DNA from: Actinomadura alba
Lineage (GTDB): Bacteria; Actinomycetota; Actinomycetes; Streptosporangiales; Streptosporangiaceae
Direction of reading: 5' to 3'
Length of the DNA stretch: 64,000 bases
Assembly (NCBI RefSeq): GCF_014323705.1
Contig: NZ_JABVEC010000020.1
Location: 1-64,000 of the forward strand
In this document: piece by piece, positions 33,651 through 43,004 of the stretch
Layout of the letters: every line of letters starts with the position of its first letter
Numbering within the stretch: position 1 is the stretch's first letter
Translations under genes and position numbers: made by a program
The notes under the pieces: model-generated
Told to the model about the DNA's origin: nothing
Database searches by the model: none
What the model saw: the letters and a program-made list of their open reading frames with translations, nothing else

Positions 33651-36600
33651 TCACAGGCGGGAGCGGTGCACTCCGCCCTGCTCGGTGCCCGCGTACAGCC
33701 AGCTGCCGTCCGGGCTGACGGCCAGGCTCATCACCGACGTGTTCTGCAGGCCGGATGAGATGTTCGTCCAGGTTCGTCCTCCATCGGCGGAGCGCAGCAC
33801 GCCCCTCCCACCGAGGCGCAACCCGTTCGCCCAGTGCGCGGTGGTGCCCGCGAACAGTACGTCGGGGTCGCGCGGCGACACCACGAGCGACGACACGAGC
33901 AGTCCCAGAGGCGAGGTCTCACCGTTGCGGAACGTGCGGCCGCCGTCGGTGCTCCGGCTGAACGTGGCGCCTGCGGTCACGATCTGCCGCGGTCGCCGGG
34001 GGGCAATCGTGATCGCCGACACCGCGCCGTCGGTGACCTTGGCGATGTGCGCACCTCCGTCCTCGGATCGGTAGAGGCCGTCCGGGGTGCCGACCCACAC
34101 GCGGTCTCCGTCGCGCGGGTCGCCCGCCAGTGCGTCGATCTTGTGCCCCAGGTAGTACCTGCGCCAGGTCTGCCCGCCGTCCCTGGTGACGTACAGTCCG
34201 CTGCCCACGGGGCTGGCGAATCCAATGGAAACGTGCCGGGGATCGGCCGGGTGCACCATCAGGGCGGTCGGCGCCTCGGGCGCGGTGGTGACGTCGGACC
34301 AGCTCACGCCGCCGTCGGCGGATCGCGACAACCTGAGTCCGCCCCAGGCGTCTGTGCGCACCTTCCACAGCAGACGCGGGTCAGACGGCGAGGCCGCGAT
34401 CTGCCGGACCGCGGTGCCGATACCCCCTTCACTGGAGTTGCCGCCCCACTCCGGGTTCACGCTCGGTCCGGTCGGCAGTGAGGTCAGATGGGTTTCGGTG
34501 TCCGTACCCGCGACCAGTGCGCTCGTGCCGTCCGTCCTTTTCCCCACCGCCAGCGCGTACACGGAGGTGCCCTGTACACCGATGCGGTCGTAGTGGGCGC
34601 CGTCATCTCGGGTCGCGTAGAGCCCGGCGTTGCCGGCCGACACCAGCGTGGCGTTCCCGAGCTCGCCGAAGTCGGCGTCGGCCGGGCCCCTGGCCGGCTT
34701 GGGCAGCGCACTCCATTCGGCACCGTGGTCGCGGCCGATGCGATCCTGTTGAAAGCCGCCCGCATAGACGTTTTCGCCGACCATCCGCACCGAGAAGACG
34801 TACTTGTCGTTGGACGGTGTTTCGTACAGCACCGTCCACGAACGGCCGCCGTCTCGGGATCCGTGCACGATGCCGTCGGAGGTCGCCGTCACCACAAGCT
34901 CGGTGTCCGCCGCCACGCCGACCGTGCCCGAATAGCCGGTCGTCTGCAACACCTGCTTGGCGGGCGCGAGATCGTCGCCGGTCACGTCGCGTATCGCCCA
35001 GACGCCGCCGTACGCGCTCATGTACAGGTCGCCGCCGGTGAGGGCGGCTCCGGTGATGCCCCTGGGCAGCGTCGCCGCATGCGTGGTCCAGTGCTCGCCC
35101 CCGTCATCGCTGCTGACGACCCCGCCGGCGGTCACCGCGACCAGCGCGTCGCCGTCCGACACCAGCGCGTCCACGTGGATGTTGGGGAACGGCAGGGTAC
35201 GCCAGGTCCGCCCGGCATCCTCGGTGGACAGCACCTTGCCTTCGTAGGTGGGGTCGAAGGCCACAGGTGACGAAGCCTCGGATCGGCCGTTCACGGCGAA
35301 CCACATCCGCTCGGGATCGCGCTGGTCGACCACGACGGTGCCGGTGCCGCCGGCCACCGGCAGGCGGTTGAGCTGCCGCCATTGGCGGCCCTGGTCGGTG
35401 GTGAGCCAGATCCCCGCCTTACCGTCCTGCGTGAGGACGAGCTGGTCGGGTGCGGCCGCTGAGCGCGCGAGCAGGCCGGCCTGTCCGTTCGGTCCCGTCG
35501 GCTGCCAGCGGCTGTCGCCCGTCGTCGGCGGGATCACCTCGAAAGCAGTGGTACCGCTGAGCCGCCGCCCTCCGGTCGTGGTGGCGCTCGCCTCGACTTT
35601 GTACGTGCCGGGCTTGCTCCCGGTGACCGGGGCCCGGTACCAGCGGTCGTGGTCGAGGGTGGCGCTCACGTCGGTGCGCCGCCCGTCCGGGGCGGTCACC
35701 GTGACGACCGGTGGCGCGTTCAGCGCCGCCGGGGCATAGGCGAACACCTCGGAGTTCCCGTCGCTCGGATCCGGGGTGGTGCGCAGCAGCAGCGGCCGGA
35801 GCACGAGCAGGTACGGCACGCGCGGCCCGCCGGCCACCGTCACCCAACCGCTGAGATCCGCGTCGGTGTCGGGGCGGACCGCGGTGGCGGTGACGGTGAC
35901 GGTCGCCGTGCCGCCGGCGGGCACGGTCGTTCTATCCGGAGTGACCCGGACCTGGCCGGGGCTGCCGGGTGCGGCGGTGACGCCGAGCCGCGCCTTGAAG
36001 GGTTTGCGTCCCCGGTTGGTGAGCGTGATGGTGGCCTTGACCGTCGTGGTGCGGTCGCGCAGGTCGGCCAGGCCGAACGAGATGGTCGGGGGCTGCGCGG
36101 TGACGGACGCGTCCGCGGCGGCGGTCACGTCGAGCCGGCCGGCGCCCTGAGTCGCCGGGCCGGTGCCGGTCAGCGGCTTGGCGGTACCGATGAGGGCGGC
36201 CTGGATGTTCTTTGTGCCGAGCTGGCGCAGCAGCGCGGCGGCACCCGCCACGTGCGGGGAGGCCATGCTGGTGCCGGACATCCGGTACTCGCCGTGGTCC
36301 CACAGGCTCTTCGGTACGCTCGAACGGATCTCGACGCCTGGTGCGACCACATCGGGCTTGAGCGTGTACCGGCTGGTCGGGCCGCGTGAGCTGAAGTCCG
36401 CGATCTGGTCGGTGACGTCCTTGCCGGTGACGGTGATCTGAACCTTGCCCGGTGCGGACAGCCGGCCCAGCGCGGCCCACTGGGTCTCCTCCACTCCCAG
36501 TACGACGATCTTGTCCATGCGCAGGTCGTCGCCGGAGGCGAGGGTCGAGGGCGTGGCCGGCTGGGCGCCGCTCCGCGCGGTGACCTGTGGTCCGGCGGAG

Positions 36601-37742
36601 CCGCCGGAGTACATCAGCGCCGCGATGGCGCCGCGCTTCTCGGCCTCCCGGGCGCGCAGGATGTCGTACCAGCTCGGCTGGTCGGGGAAGCCGGAGTAGG
36701 CGACGACCTTGCCGCGGACGTCCCCGACGCGGTCGAAGTCGGCGGGTTCGCCCTGCCCCACGTCGACGAGTGTGCCGGTGAGGGGCTTGGCGGGCGGGCT
36801 CGCCGAATAGAGGACACGGGTGGTCTGGAGCTCCTCGCCGGTCTTGGCCAGCCGCGCGGCCGGCATCCGGATGCCGCTGAAGGAGGCTCCGACGGCCACC
36901 ACTCCGTCGGCGGCGGCCGGGGTGCCGATCGTCTCCGCTCCCGGGCCGGAATTGCCGGCCGCGGCGATGACGGCCACGCCGGACTCGGCGGCGCGGGTGG
37001 CGGCCTGTCCGAGCGGGTCGGTGCCGTCGCCGGGGCCGCCGAGACTCATGTTGACGACGTCGGCGCGGTGCGGGTTCGCCGGATCGACGGCGGCCTCCAG
37101 CCCGGCGATGATGTCGGACTCGTAGCCGCCGCCGCCCGCGTCGAGGACCTTGTACGAGGTCAGTGAGGCGCCGGGAGCCGTCTGCGCGATGATGCCCGCG
37201 ACGTGGGTGCCGTGGGCGTTGTCGTCGGTCGGATCGCTGTCGCCGTTGACGAAGTCGTGACCGCCGACCACCTTGCCGGCCAGGTCGGGGTGGGTGGCGT
37301 CGACGCCGGTGTCGAGGACGGCCACGGTCACGCCGGAGCCGGTGACGTCGTGGCCCGCCGGGTCCTTGCGCCGCCACAGGTCAGGTGCGCCGATCAGCGA
37401 GATGTTCTCGTCGGTGGTGGCCTTCATCGGGAGGTCGGGATGGACGGCCTTCACGCCGGGCAGGGCGCGGACCTTGCCGAGCTGCCGGGCGGGCACGGTC
37501 GCGGCGACCGCCGAGACCAGCCGGGAGAACCGCCGGGTAGTGCGTAGGGCGACGCCGGCCTTGCGCGCGCTACCGCTCAGGTCCAGCTGAGCGGCACGCG
37601 CGCCGGGTGCGGTGTCGAGTTCGATGATGACCCGCTGATCGGGGTCTGACGGTTCGGCGTGGGCGGGGCCACTGAGTGCAGGGATGAGCGCGGCGAGGAG
37701 CGCCGCGGCCACCATCGAGCGCAGCCCTCGGTTCTTGATCAT
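33651..37742 (-). CDS. Secreted S8 subtilisin-like protease with PA insert and C-terminal propeller
   Basis: This 1363-residue protein has a signal peptide (MIKNRGLRSMVAAALLAALI, cleavage after AHA) and an inhibitor_I9-like propeptide. The S8 domain has Asp144 (AVLDTGVD), His177 (HGTHVAGI) and Ser492 (SGTSMASPH). A PA domain is inserted between His and Ser. Fibronectin-like segments follow (about 560-760). The last 600 residues form a BNR/VPS10-like propeller with many DGG..W repeats (DGGRTWTNIS). The propeller may bind a polymer or cell surface. ATG 37742 fits the signal peptide; a GTG lies one codon upstream. Confidence 0.92.
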   Translation of the reverse strand: MIKNRGLRSMVAAALLAALIPALSGPAHAEPSDPDQRVIIELDTAPGARAAQLDLSGSARKAGVALRTTRRFSRLVSAVAATVPARQLGKVRALPGVKAVHPDLPMKATTDENISLIGAPDLWRRKDPAGHDVTGSGVTVAVLDTGVDATHPDLAGKVVGGHDFVNGDSDPTDDNAHGTHVAGIIAQTAPGASLTSYKVLDAGGGGYESDIIAGLEAAVDPANPHRADVVNMSLGGPGDGTDPLGQAATRAAESGVAVIAAAGNSGPGAETIGTPAAADGVVAVGASFSGIRMPAARLAKTGEELQTTRVLYSASPPAKPLTGTLVDVGQGEPADFDRVGDVRGKVVAYSGFPDQPSWYDILRAREAEKRGAIAALMYSGGSAGPQVTARSGAQPATPSTLASGDDLRMDKIVVLGVEETQWAALGRLSAPGKVQITVTGKDVTDQIADFSSRGPTSRYTLKPDVVAPGVEIRSSVPKSLWDHGEYRMSGTSMASPHVAGAAALLRQLGTKNIQAALIGTAKPLTGTGPATQGAGRLDVTAAADASVTAQPPTISFGLADLRDRTTTVKATITLTNRGRKPFKARLGVTAAPGSPGQVRVTPDRTTVPAGGTATVTVTATAVRPDTDADLSGWVTVAGGPRVPYLLVLRPLLLRTTPDPSDGNSEVFAYAPAALNAPPVVTVTAPDGRRTDVSATLDHDRWYRAPVTGSKPGTYKVEASATTTGGRRLSGTTAFEVIPPTTGDSRWQPTGPNGQAGLLARSAAAPDQLVLTQDGKAGIWLTTDQGRQWRQLNRLPVAGGTGTVVVDQRDPERMWFAVNGRSEASSPVAFDPTYEGKVLSTEDAGRTWRTLPFPNIHVDALVSDGDALVAVTAGGVVSSDDGGEHWTTHAATLPRGITGAALTGGDLYMSAYGGVWAIRDVTGDDLAPAKQVLQTTGYSGTVGVAADTELVVTATSDGIVHGSRDGGRSWTVLYETPSNDKYVFSVRMVGENVYAGGFQQDRIGRDHGAEWSALPKPARGPADADFGELGNATLVSAGNAGLYATRDDGAHYDRIGVQGTSVYALAVGKRTDGTSALVAGTDTETHLTSLPTGPSVNPEWGGNSSEGGIGTAVRQIAASPSDPRLLWKVRTDAWGGLRLSRSADGGVSWSDVTTAPEAPTALMVHPADPRHVSIGFASPVGSGLYVTRDGGQTWRRYYLGHKIDALAGDPRDGDRVWVGTPDGLYRSEDGGAHIAKVTDGAVSAITIAPRRPRQIVTAGATFSRSTDGGRTFRNGETSPLGLLVSSLVVSPRDPDVLFAGTTAHWANGLRLGGRGVLRSADGGRTWTNISSGLQNTSVMSLAVSPDGSWLYAGTEQGGVHRSRL

Positions 37743-37759
37743 CACCGACTCAGGGTGGC

Positions 37760-37791
37760 CTGTTGTGACAAGAGTGATCAACAGTTATATG
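37760..37791. promoter_or_regulatory. Divergent promoter region with CTGTTG-N13-CAACAG operator candidate
   Basis: TTGTGA (37763-37768), a 17-nt spacer and TATATG (37786-37791) make a promoter for the regulator gene at 37835. An inverted repeat CTGTTG (37760-37765) / CAACAG (37779-37784) overlaps the -35 and spacer, so autoregulation and control of the divergent protease gene are plausible. Confidence 0.55.
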
Positions 37792-37834
37792 TGGCTCATT
37801 GCGGACCCTGGCACATACCGGACACGATGCGGAG

Positions 37835-38791
37835 ATGGTTCAGGACGGCCGGATTTTGGCACCGCTGGATGTGACCGCCTTCGACGAGACCGCGTACCGG
37901 GAACTGCTGGCCGGCCCCGAGTCCACCGTGCAGGAGCTGGCGCTGAGGCTTGGATGCGGACCGGACCGGCTGGTCAGAGCGCTGGACCGGCTGCGTGCCC
38001 GGGGTCTGGTGAGCCGGCTGTCCGGCCGCCCGCGACGCTATGCCGCTGCCGAGCCGGATGTGGCACTGGACGCTCTCATCCGGGACCAGGAGCAGGACCT
38101 GGCCCGGCTACGCAGGGCGGCCACCGAAATGGCCGTGCTGTTCCGCCGGGAGCGCGCCGGTCACGCCGGCGCCGTGGAAATGGTCACCGGGCGGGACGAG
38201 GTGGCCCGCAGGTTCATGCGGCTGCAGCACGGGGTCCGCAGAGACATGCGCATGCTGGACCGGCCTCCCTACGCGCTGGACACCACCAATCCGGTCGAGC
38301 CGACCGCGCTCCAGCGTGGCGTGCGCTGGCGGGCGGTGTACGCGCCGGAATCGCTCGCGCTGCCGAGTGCGCTCGATGAGATCCACGCGCTGGAGGCGCT
38401 GGGAGAACAGGCGCGGGTGGCGGCCGGCATCCCGGTGAAGCTGGCCATCGCCGACGCTGACGCCGCACTGGTGTCGGTCCAGCTGGAGCAGGCCGGCACC
38501 GAGGCCGTACTGGTCCATCCCTCGGCATTGCTGGACGCCTTCATCCAGTTCTTCGAGTTCACCTGGGAGCGGGCCGCTCCTTTGGGCGGCTCCCCCGAGT
38601 CCCCGCTCGCCAAGGACGACCGGCGGCTGCTGGCCCTGCTGCTCGCCGGTCTGAAGGACGATGCGATCGCCCGCCAGCTCGGGATGAGCACCCGGACCAT
38701 GCGCCGCCGCATGAAACATCTGCTCGATCTGCTGGGTGCCGACAACCGCTTCCAGGCCGGCGTCCAAGCCACCCGCCGGGGCTGGCTCTAG
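37835..38791 (+). CDS. TrmB/LuxR-type transcriptional regulator
   Basis: The 318-residue protein has an N-terminal TrmB-like winged helix (ESTVQELALRLGCGPDRLVR), a middle sensor-like region with EMVTGRDEVARRFMRL, and a C-terminal LuxR-like helix-turn-helix (LAGLKDDAIARQLGMSTRTM, then RRRMKHLLDLLGADNR). This HTH-sensor-HTH layout is common next to secreted S8 proteases in actinomycetes. I use the ATG at 37835; a TTG at 37799 near the predicted start site is an alternative. Confidence 0.82.
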   Translation: MVQDGRILAPLDVTAFDETAYRELLAGPESTVQELALRLGCGPDRLVRALDRLRARGLVSRLSGRPRRYAAAEPDVALDALIRDQEQDLARLRRAATEMAVLFRRERAGHAGAVEMVTGRDEVARRFMRLQHGVRRDMRMLDRPPYALDTTNPVEPTALQRGVRWRAVYAPESLALPSALDEIHALEALGEQARVAAGIPVKLAIADADAALVSVQLEQAGTEAVLVHPSALLDAFIQFFEFTWERAAPLGGSPESPLAKDDRRLLALLLAGLKDDAIARQLGMSTRTMRRRMKHLLDLLGADNRFQAGVQATRRGWL

Positions 38792-38832
38792 CCGGGTTTG
38801 CGAATACACCCCGTCGTCTGGTTAAGTTCGGG

Positions 38833-38962
38833 CCAGGTCATGAGTGCCAGCGCCAAGCCCCGGCTCGCTGGCCGGCAACCCTCGCGCTCGCGGCGGGGTG
38901 CCCCGGGTGAGGACCAGGTCCGGCACGAGGTGTGCCGGGCAAGCGCGGGCCCCGCCGCACGA
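38833..38962 (+). ncRNA. SAM-IV-type riboswitch
   Basis: The segment has the core seen in actinomycete SAM-IV leaders, in the right order: GGTCATGAGTGCCAGCG, then CCGGCTCGCTGGCCGGCAACC, then GGGGTGCCCCGGGTGAGGACC, then a pseudoknot-like GGCAAGCGCGGG. It ends 42 nt before the TTG of the aminotransferase gene. Downstream, GGGGTCC/GGACTCCCC and ACTCC facing the AGGAGGG ribosome site could form a hairpin that hides the site, so translation control by S-adenosylmethionine is likely. Confidence 0.85.
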
Positions 38963-39003
38963 CGTCATGGCAGGGGTCCCAGGACTCCCCAGGAGGGTCG
39001 GCG

Positions 39004-40287
39004 TTGTCCACCATCATCCCCGCCGTCGCGAAGGCCACCATCGACAAGACCCCGCTCCGGGCACGGCGGGACGAGATCCCCTTGGTGCTGGGCGCCGACC
39101 TCGAAGTGCCGCTCAAGGGCGGCGGGCTCGTCCGCTACGCCAATCTCGACTACGCCGCGAGCGCGCCCTGTTTGGAGCCGGTGAGCGCCGCCGTCGCCGC
39201 CGCGCTCCCGGCCTACTCGAGCGTCCACCGAGGCGCGGGCTACGCCTCGCAGCTCACCACCGCGAGGTACGAACAGGCCAGGCACACCGTACGGGCCTTC
39301 GTCGGAGCCCGCCCCGATGACGCACTGATCTTCACCCGCAACACCACCGACGCCACGAACCTGCTGGCCCGCTGCCTGCCCGAGGGCACCACGGTCGTGG
39401 TCTTCGACACCGAGCACCACGCCTCGCTGCTGCCCTGGCCCAAGACCGTACGGCTGGCGCCGCCCACCTCCCCCGGCGCGGCGATCCTGGCCGCCGACCA
39501 GGCGCTGGCGACCATCACCGGGCCGACCCTGCTCGTCGTCACCGCGGCCTCCAACGTCACCGGCGAGCTGTGGCCGATCGCCGGGCTGGCCCACGTAGCC
39601 CACCGGCACGGCGCCCGGATTCTGGCCGACGCCGCCCAGCTCGTGCCGCACCGCCCGCTCAACCTCGCCGCGCTCGGCCTCGACTACGTCGTCTTCTCCG
39701 GGCACAAGCTCTACGCTCCCTTCGGCGCGGGCGCGCTGGTCGGCCGGGCCGACTGGCCGGCCCGGGCGGAGCCGTACCTGCGAGGGGGCGGCGCCGTGAC
39801 GTCCGTCGCGGAGATCACCGAGTGGAGCGACGACCCCGAGGCGCGGCACGAGGCGGGCACGCCCAACGTGCTGGGCGCCATCGCCCTCGCCGCCGCCTGC
39901 GACGCGCTGTCCGCCACCGGGTGGACACCGCTCGTCGAGACGGAGGAGCGGCTGCTGGCCCGCCTGCGCGCGGGGCTCGCCTCGATCGAGGGCGTACGGG
40001 AGCTGGCCCTGTGGGGCCCCGACTATCCGCGGGTCGGCATCGTGTCGTTCACCGTCGAGGGCCGCATCGCCCGCGAGGTCGCGGAGCTGCTGTCGGCCGA
40101 GCACGGCGTCGGCGTCAGGGACGGCAAGTTCTGCGCGCACCCGTTCGTCCGCCACCTGCTGCGGGTCGACGACGGCGGGTGCGCGGACGCCACGACGGGG
40201 GCCGTCCGCGCCTCGATCGGCATCGGCTCCACCGAGGAGCACGTCGACCGGCTCATCGCCGGCGTCCGGAGCATCGCCGCCGGGTGA
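39004..40287 (+). CDS. Class V aminotransferase (cysteine desulfurase-like PLP enzyme)
   Basis: The 427-residue enzyme has NLDYAASAPCLEPV at the N-terminus, FTRNTTDATNLLARCLPEGT, VTAASNVTGELWPI, the cofactor-binding DAAQLVPHRPL and SGHKLYAPFGAGALVG with Schiff-base Lys235. I chose the TTG at 39004 because AGGAGGG lies 6 nt upstream and links to the riboswitch. SAM-IV control puts it in sulfur amino-acid metabolism; it may act as a Cys desulfurase, a lyase or a novel enzyme. Confidence 0.85.
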   Translation: MSTIIPAVAKATIDKTPLRARRDEIPLVLGADLEVPLKGGGLVRYANLDYAASAPCLEPVSAAVAAALPAYSSVHRGAGYASQLTTARYEQARHTVRAFVGARPDDALIFTRNTTDATNLLARCLPEGTTVVVFDTEHHASLLPWPKTVRLAPPTSPGAAILAADQALATITGPTLLVVTAASNVTGELWPIAGLAHVAHRHGARILADAAQLVPHRPLNLAALGLDYVVFSGHKLYAPFGAGALVGRADWPARAEPYLRGGGAVTSVAEITEWSDDPEARHEAGTPNVLGAIALAAACDALSATGWTPLVETEERLLARLRAGLASIEGVRELALWGPDYPRVGIVSFTVEGRIAREVAELLSAEHGVGVRDGKFCAHPFVRHLLRVDDGGCADATTGAVRASIGIGSTEEHVDRLIAGVRSIAAG

Positions 40288-40530
40288 CGGCCGCGCAAGG
40301 TCGGTGGCGATCGCCTCGTCCTCGCGGTCGAGGCGGTTCCGGAATGAGCCGCTTTGTCCTATGGTGACGGACGTGATCTTGCTATTTGCCGCCGCGCCCC
40401 TCGGCTGGACGCGCCGGACACCCCGGTGCTGACCACGGCCACCGCCAACGCGACAGCCGAAAGCCCCACCACCGCACGGATCGCGTGAACCCCGCACTTT
40501 CCGTTGCCCCCGAGAAAGGTGGACCAAATC

Positions 40531-42771
40531 ATGAGCCACGCGCAGAACGAAGGGCTGAGCCGGCGCCGCGTCCTGGGCGGAGCAGCCGGGCTGACCGCCG
40601 GCGCGGCCGTCGCGACGGGGCTGCCGTCCAGCGCGTCCGCCGCCACCGCGCAAGGCACGCCCGATCTCGCCCGCTGGCGCAAGCAGGCGGCGCACGTGAG
40701 GATCACCCGCGATGACTGGGGCATCCCGCATGTGGTGGGCAAGACCGACGCCGATGCGGTGTTCGGGATGATGTACGCCCAGGCCGAGGACGACTTCAAC
40801 CGGATCGAGAGGAACTATCTGGTCAGCCTCGGCCGCCTCGCCGAGGCCGAGGGCGAGAGTGCGATCTGGCAGGACCTGCGCCAGCGGCTGTACATCGATC
40901 CCGAGACGCTGAAGAAGGATTATGTGAAGTGCCCGGCCTGGCTGCGCAGGCTGATGCAGGCCTGGGCGGACGGGCTGAACTACTATCTCGCGACGCACCC
41001 CGAGGTGCAGCCGCGCGTGATCAACCGGTTCGAGCCGTGGATGCCGCTGAGCTTCTCCGAAGGCAGCATCGGCGGCGACATCGAGCGGGTGCCGCTCACC
41101 CAGCTCGAGGCCTTCTACGGCAAGCGCGCGGTGCCGATGACCGATGCGGAACGCGGGCTGCTGTTCAGCGAGCCCAAGGGCTCGAACGGCTTCGCCATCG
41201 CGCCGAGCCACACGCGGGACGGCCATGCGCTGCTGCTGATCAACCCGCACACCAGCTTCTTCTTCCGCTCCGAGCAGCACGTGACGAGCGACGAAGGGCT
41301 CAACGCCTATGGCGCGGCCACCTGGGGGCAGTTCTTCATTTACCAGGGCTTCAACGCGCACGCGGGCTGGATGCACACGACGAGCGGCATCGATCGTGTC
41401 GATGAGTTCGCCGAGACGATCGTGACCGGGGCCGATGGCACCCGCTCCTACCGCTATGGCAACGAGCTCCGGCCGGTGACGACGAAGACGATCACGTTGT
41501 CCTATCGCACGGCCGATGGCGGACGGGCGCAGCGCACCTTCACCACCTTCGCCACCCATCACGGCCCGATCGTGCGCGAGGCGGACGGTAAGTGGATGGC
41601 GTTCGCGCTGATGAACAAGCCCGTCGAGGCGCTGCAGCAGAGCTATCTGCGCACCAAGGCGCGGGATTACAAGAGCTACATCAAGGTGGCGGACTTCAAG
41701 GCCAACAGCTCGAACAACACGCTGTTCGCGGACTCGAAGGGCGACATCGCCTTCCTGATGCCGCAGTTCGTGCCGATCCGCGACGACCGCTTCGACTATC
41801 GCAAGCCCGTCGACGGCAGCGATCCGGCGACCGACTGGCGCGGGCTGCACAGCCTCAAGAGCCTGCCGCAGGCGGTGAATCCGAAGAACGGCTGGACGTT
41901 CAACACGAACAACTGGCCCTGGACCGCGGCCGGCGCGGACAGCCCCAAGGCCGCCGATTACCCGCGCTATTTCGACCAGGCCGGCGAGAACCCACGCGGG
42001 CCGCAGGCGATCCGGGTGCTGAGCGCGCGAAACGACTTCACCCCGCAGACGCTGATCGCAGCCGCCTTCGATACCTACCTCACCGCCTTCGCCCGGCTCG
42101 TGCCGGGCCTGCTCGCGGCGTGGGACAAGCTGCCCGAGAGCGACCAGCAGAAGGCGAAGCTCGCCGAACCGATCGGCCTCCTGCGCGGTTGGGACTATCG
42201 CTGGGGCGCGACTTCGACCGCGACGTCGCTGGCCGTGTTCTGGGGCGAGGCGCTCTGGGCGCCCTTGGCCCAGGCGGCCAGCGCTGCGGGCATGTCGATG
42301 TGGGATTACCTGGCCGAGCGTGCCACCGATGCGCAGCGGCTCACGGCGCTCGGGGAGGCGGCGGAGCGGCTCACGCAAGATTTCGGCAGCTGGCAAGTGC
42401 CCTGGGGCGCGATCAACCGCTTTCAGCGCAACGACGGCGCGATCGTCCAGCAGTTCGACGATGCCAAGCCGAGCAGCCCGGTGCCTTTCACCTCCGCGCA
42501 ATGGGGCTCCCTCGCCTCGTTCGGGGCGAGACGCTACCCGGGAACGAAGCGCTATTACGGCACCAGCGGCAACAGCTTCGTGGCGGTCGTGGAGTTCGGG
42601 CCGAAGCTGCGCGCCTGGGCGGTGACAGCGGGCGGCGCGAGCGGACATCCCGGCTCACCGCACTTCAACGACCAGGCCGAACGCTACGCGAGCGGCAACC
42701 TCCGCCCCGTCTATTTCCATCCCGAGGACCTCAAGGGCCATATCGAGCGGACCTACACGCCGGGCAAGTGA
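40531..42771 (+). CDS. Penicillin acylase family (Ntn) amidase, Tat-exported
   Basis: The 746-residue precursor has a Tat signal (SRRRVLGGAAGLTAG). The autocatalytic site is PKGSNGFAIAPSHT with nucleophile Ser218; FKANSSNNTLFADSKGDIAF carries the oxyanion Asn block of the beta chain. Length and order fit acylases that split acyl side chains from beta-lactams or homoserine lactones. Base use differs from the neighbours: Tyr TAT and Asp GAT are frequent (for example around 41300-41530), while flanking genes use TAC and GAC almost only. This suggests transfer from a proteobacterium with later addition or retention of the leader. Confidence 0.88.
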   Translation: MSHAQNEGLSRRRVLGGAAGLTAGAAVATGLPSSASAATAQGTPDLARWRKQAAHVRITRDDWGIPHVVGKTDADAVFGMMYAQAEDDFNRIERNYLVSLGRLAEAEGESAIWQDLRQRLYIDPETLKKDYVKCPAWLRRLMQAWADGLNYYLATHPEVQPRVINRFEPWMPLSFSEGSIGGDIERVPLTQLEAFYGKRAVPMTDAERGLLFSEPKGSNGFAIAPSHTRDGHALLLINPHTSFFFRSEQHVTSDEGLNAYGAATWGQFFIYQGFNAHAGWMHTTSGIDRVDEFAETIVTGADGTRSYRYGNELRPVTTKTITLSYRTADGGRAQRTFTTFATHHGPIVREADGKWMAFALMNKPVEALQQSYLRTKARDYKSYIKVADFKANSSNNTLFADSKGDIAFLMPQFVPIRDDRFDYRKPVDGSDPATDWRGLHSLKSLPQAVNPKNGWTFNTNNWPWTAAGADSPKAADYPRYFDQAGENPRGPQAIRVLSARNDFTPQTLIAAAFDTYLTAFARLVPGLLAAWDKLPESDQQKAKLAEPIGLLRGWDYRWGATSTATSLAVFWGEALWAPLAQAASAAGMSMWDYLAERATDAQRLTALGEAAERLTQDFGSWQVPWGAINRFQRNDGAIVQQFDDAKPSSPVPFTSAQWGSLASFGARRYPGTKRYYGTSGNSFVAVVEFGPKLRAWAVTAGGASGHPGSPHFNDQAERYASGNLRPVYFHPEDLKGHIERTYTPGK

Positions 42772-43004
42772 TCAATCGCCAAAGGGAAGCCCATCGGCGA
42801 AGCGCTCCTCGAAACCGGAGACGGTGACCCCGGCCCTTCTCGCAGGAAAGTTCGTCGACGCCGAGGCGCGTCAGCCGGCCAGCCGGTCGGTGCGCGCCTC
42901 GGCATCGGCGCTAACCCTGACGCCTCCAGCCTCGCCAAGTTCTACGCCACGCCCGCCCAGCAGCCCGCCGTAAGCATCCAGCGTCGAGATGCCGGGATCT
43001 CGGT
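42772..43004. other. Intergenic stretch without a supported gene
   Basis: These 233 nt between the acylase and glycosyltransferase genes (convergent) show no recognisable frame. A possible coding-like stretch ASLAKFYATPAQQPAVSIQR on the plus strand has no start and no family. Confidence 0.35.

Noticed and set aside
31895..33718. 607-codon plus-strand frame
   Set aside because: It crosses the palindrome, the nuclease remnant and the methyltransferase gene on the other strand and has no coherent family.
38965..42648. 1227-codon minus-strand frame
   Set aside because: Antisense to the aminotransferase and acylase genes; its composition is that of a shadow frame and it crosses the riboswitch-controlled unit.
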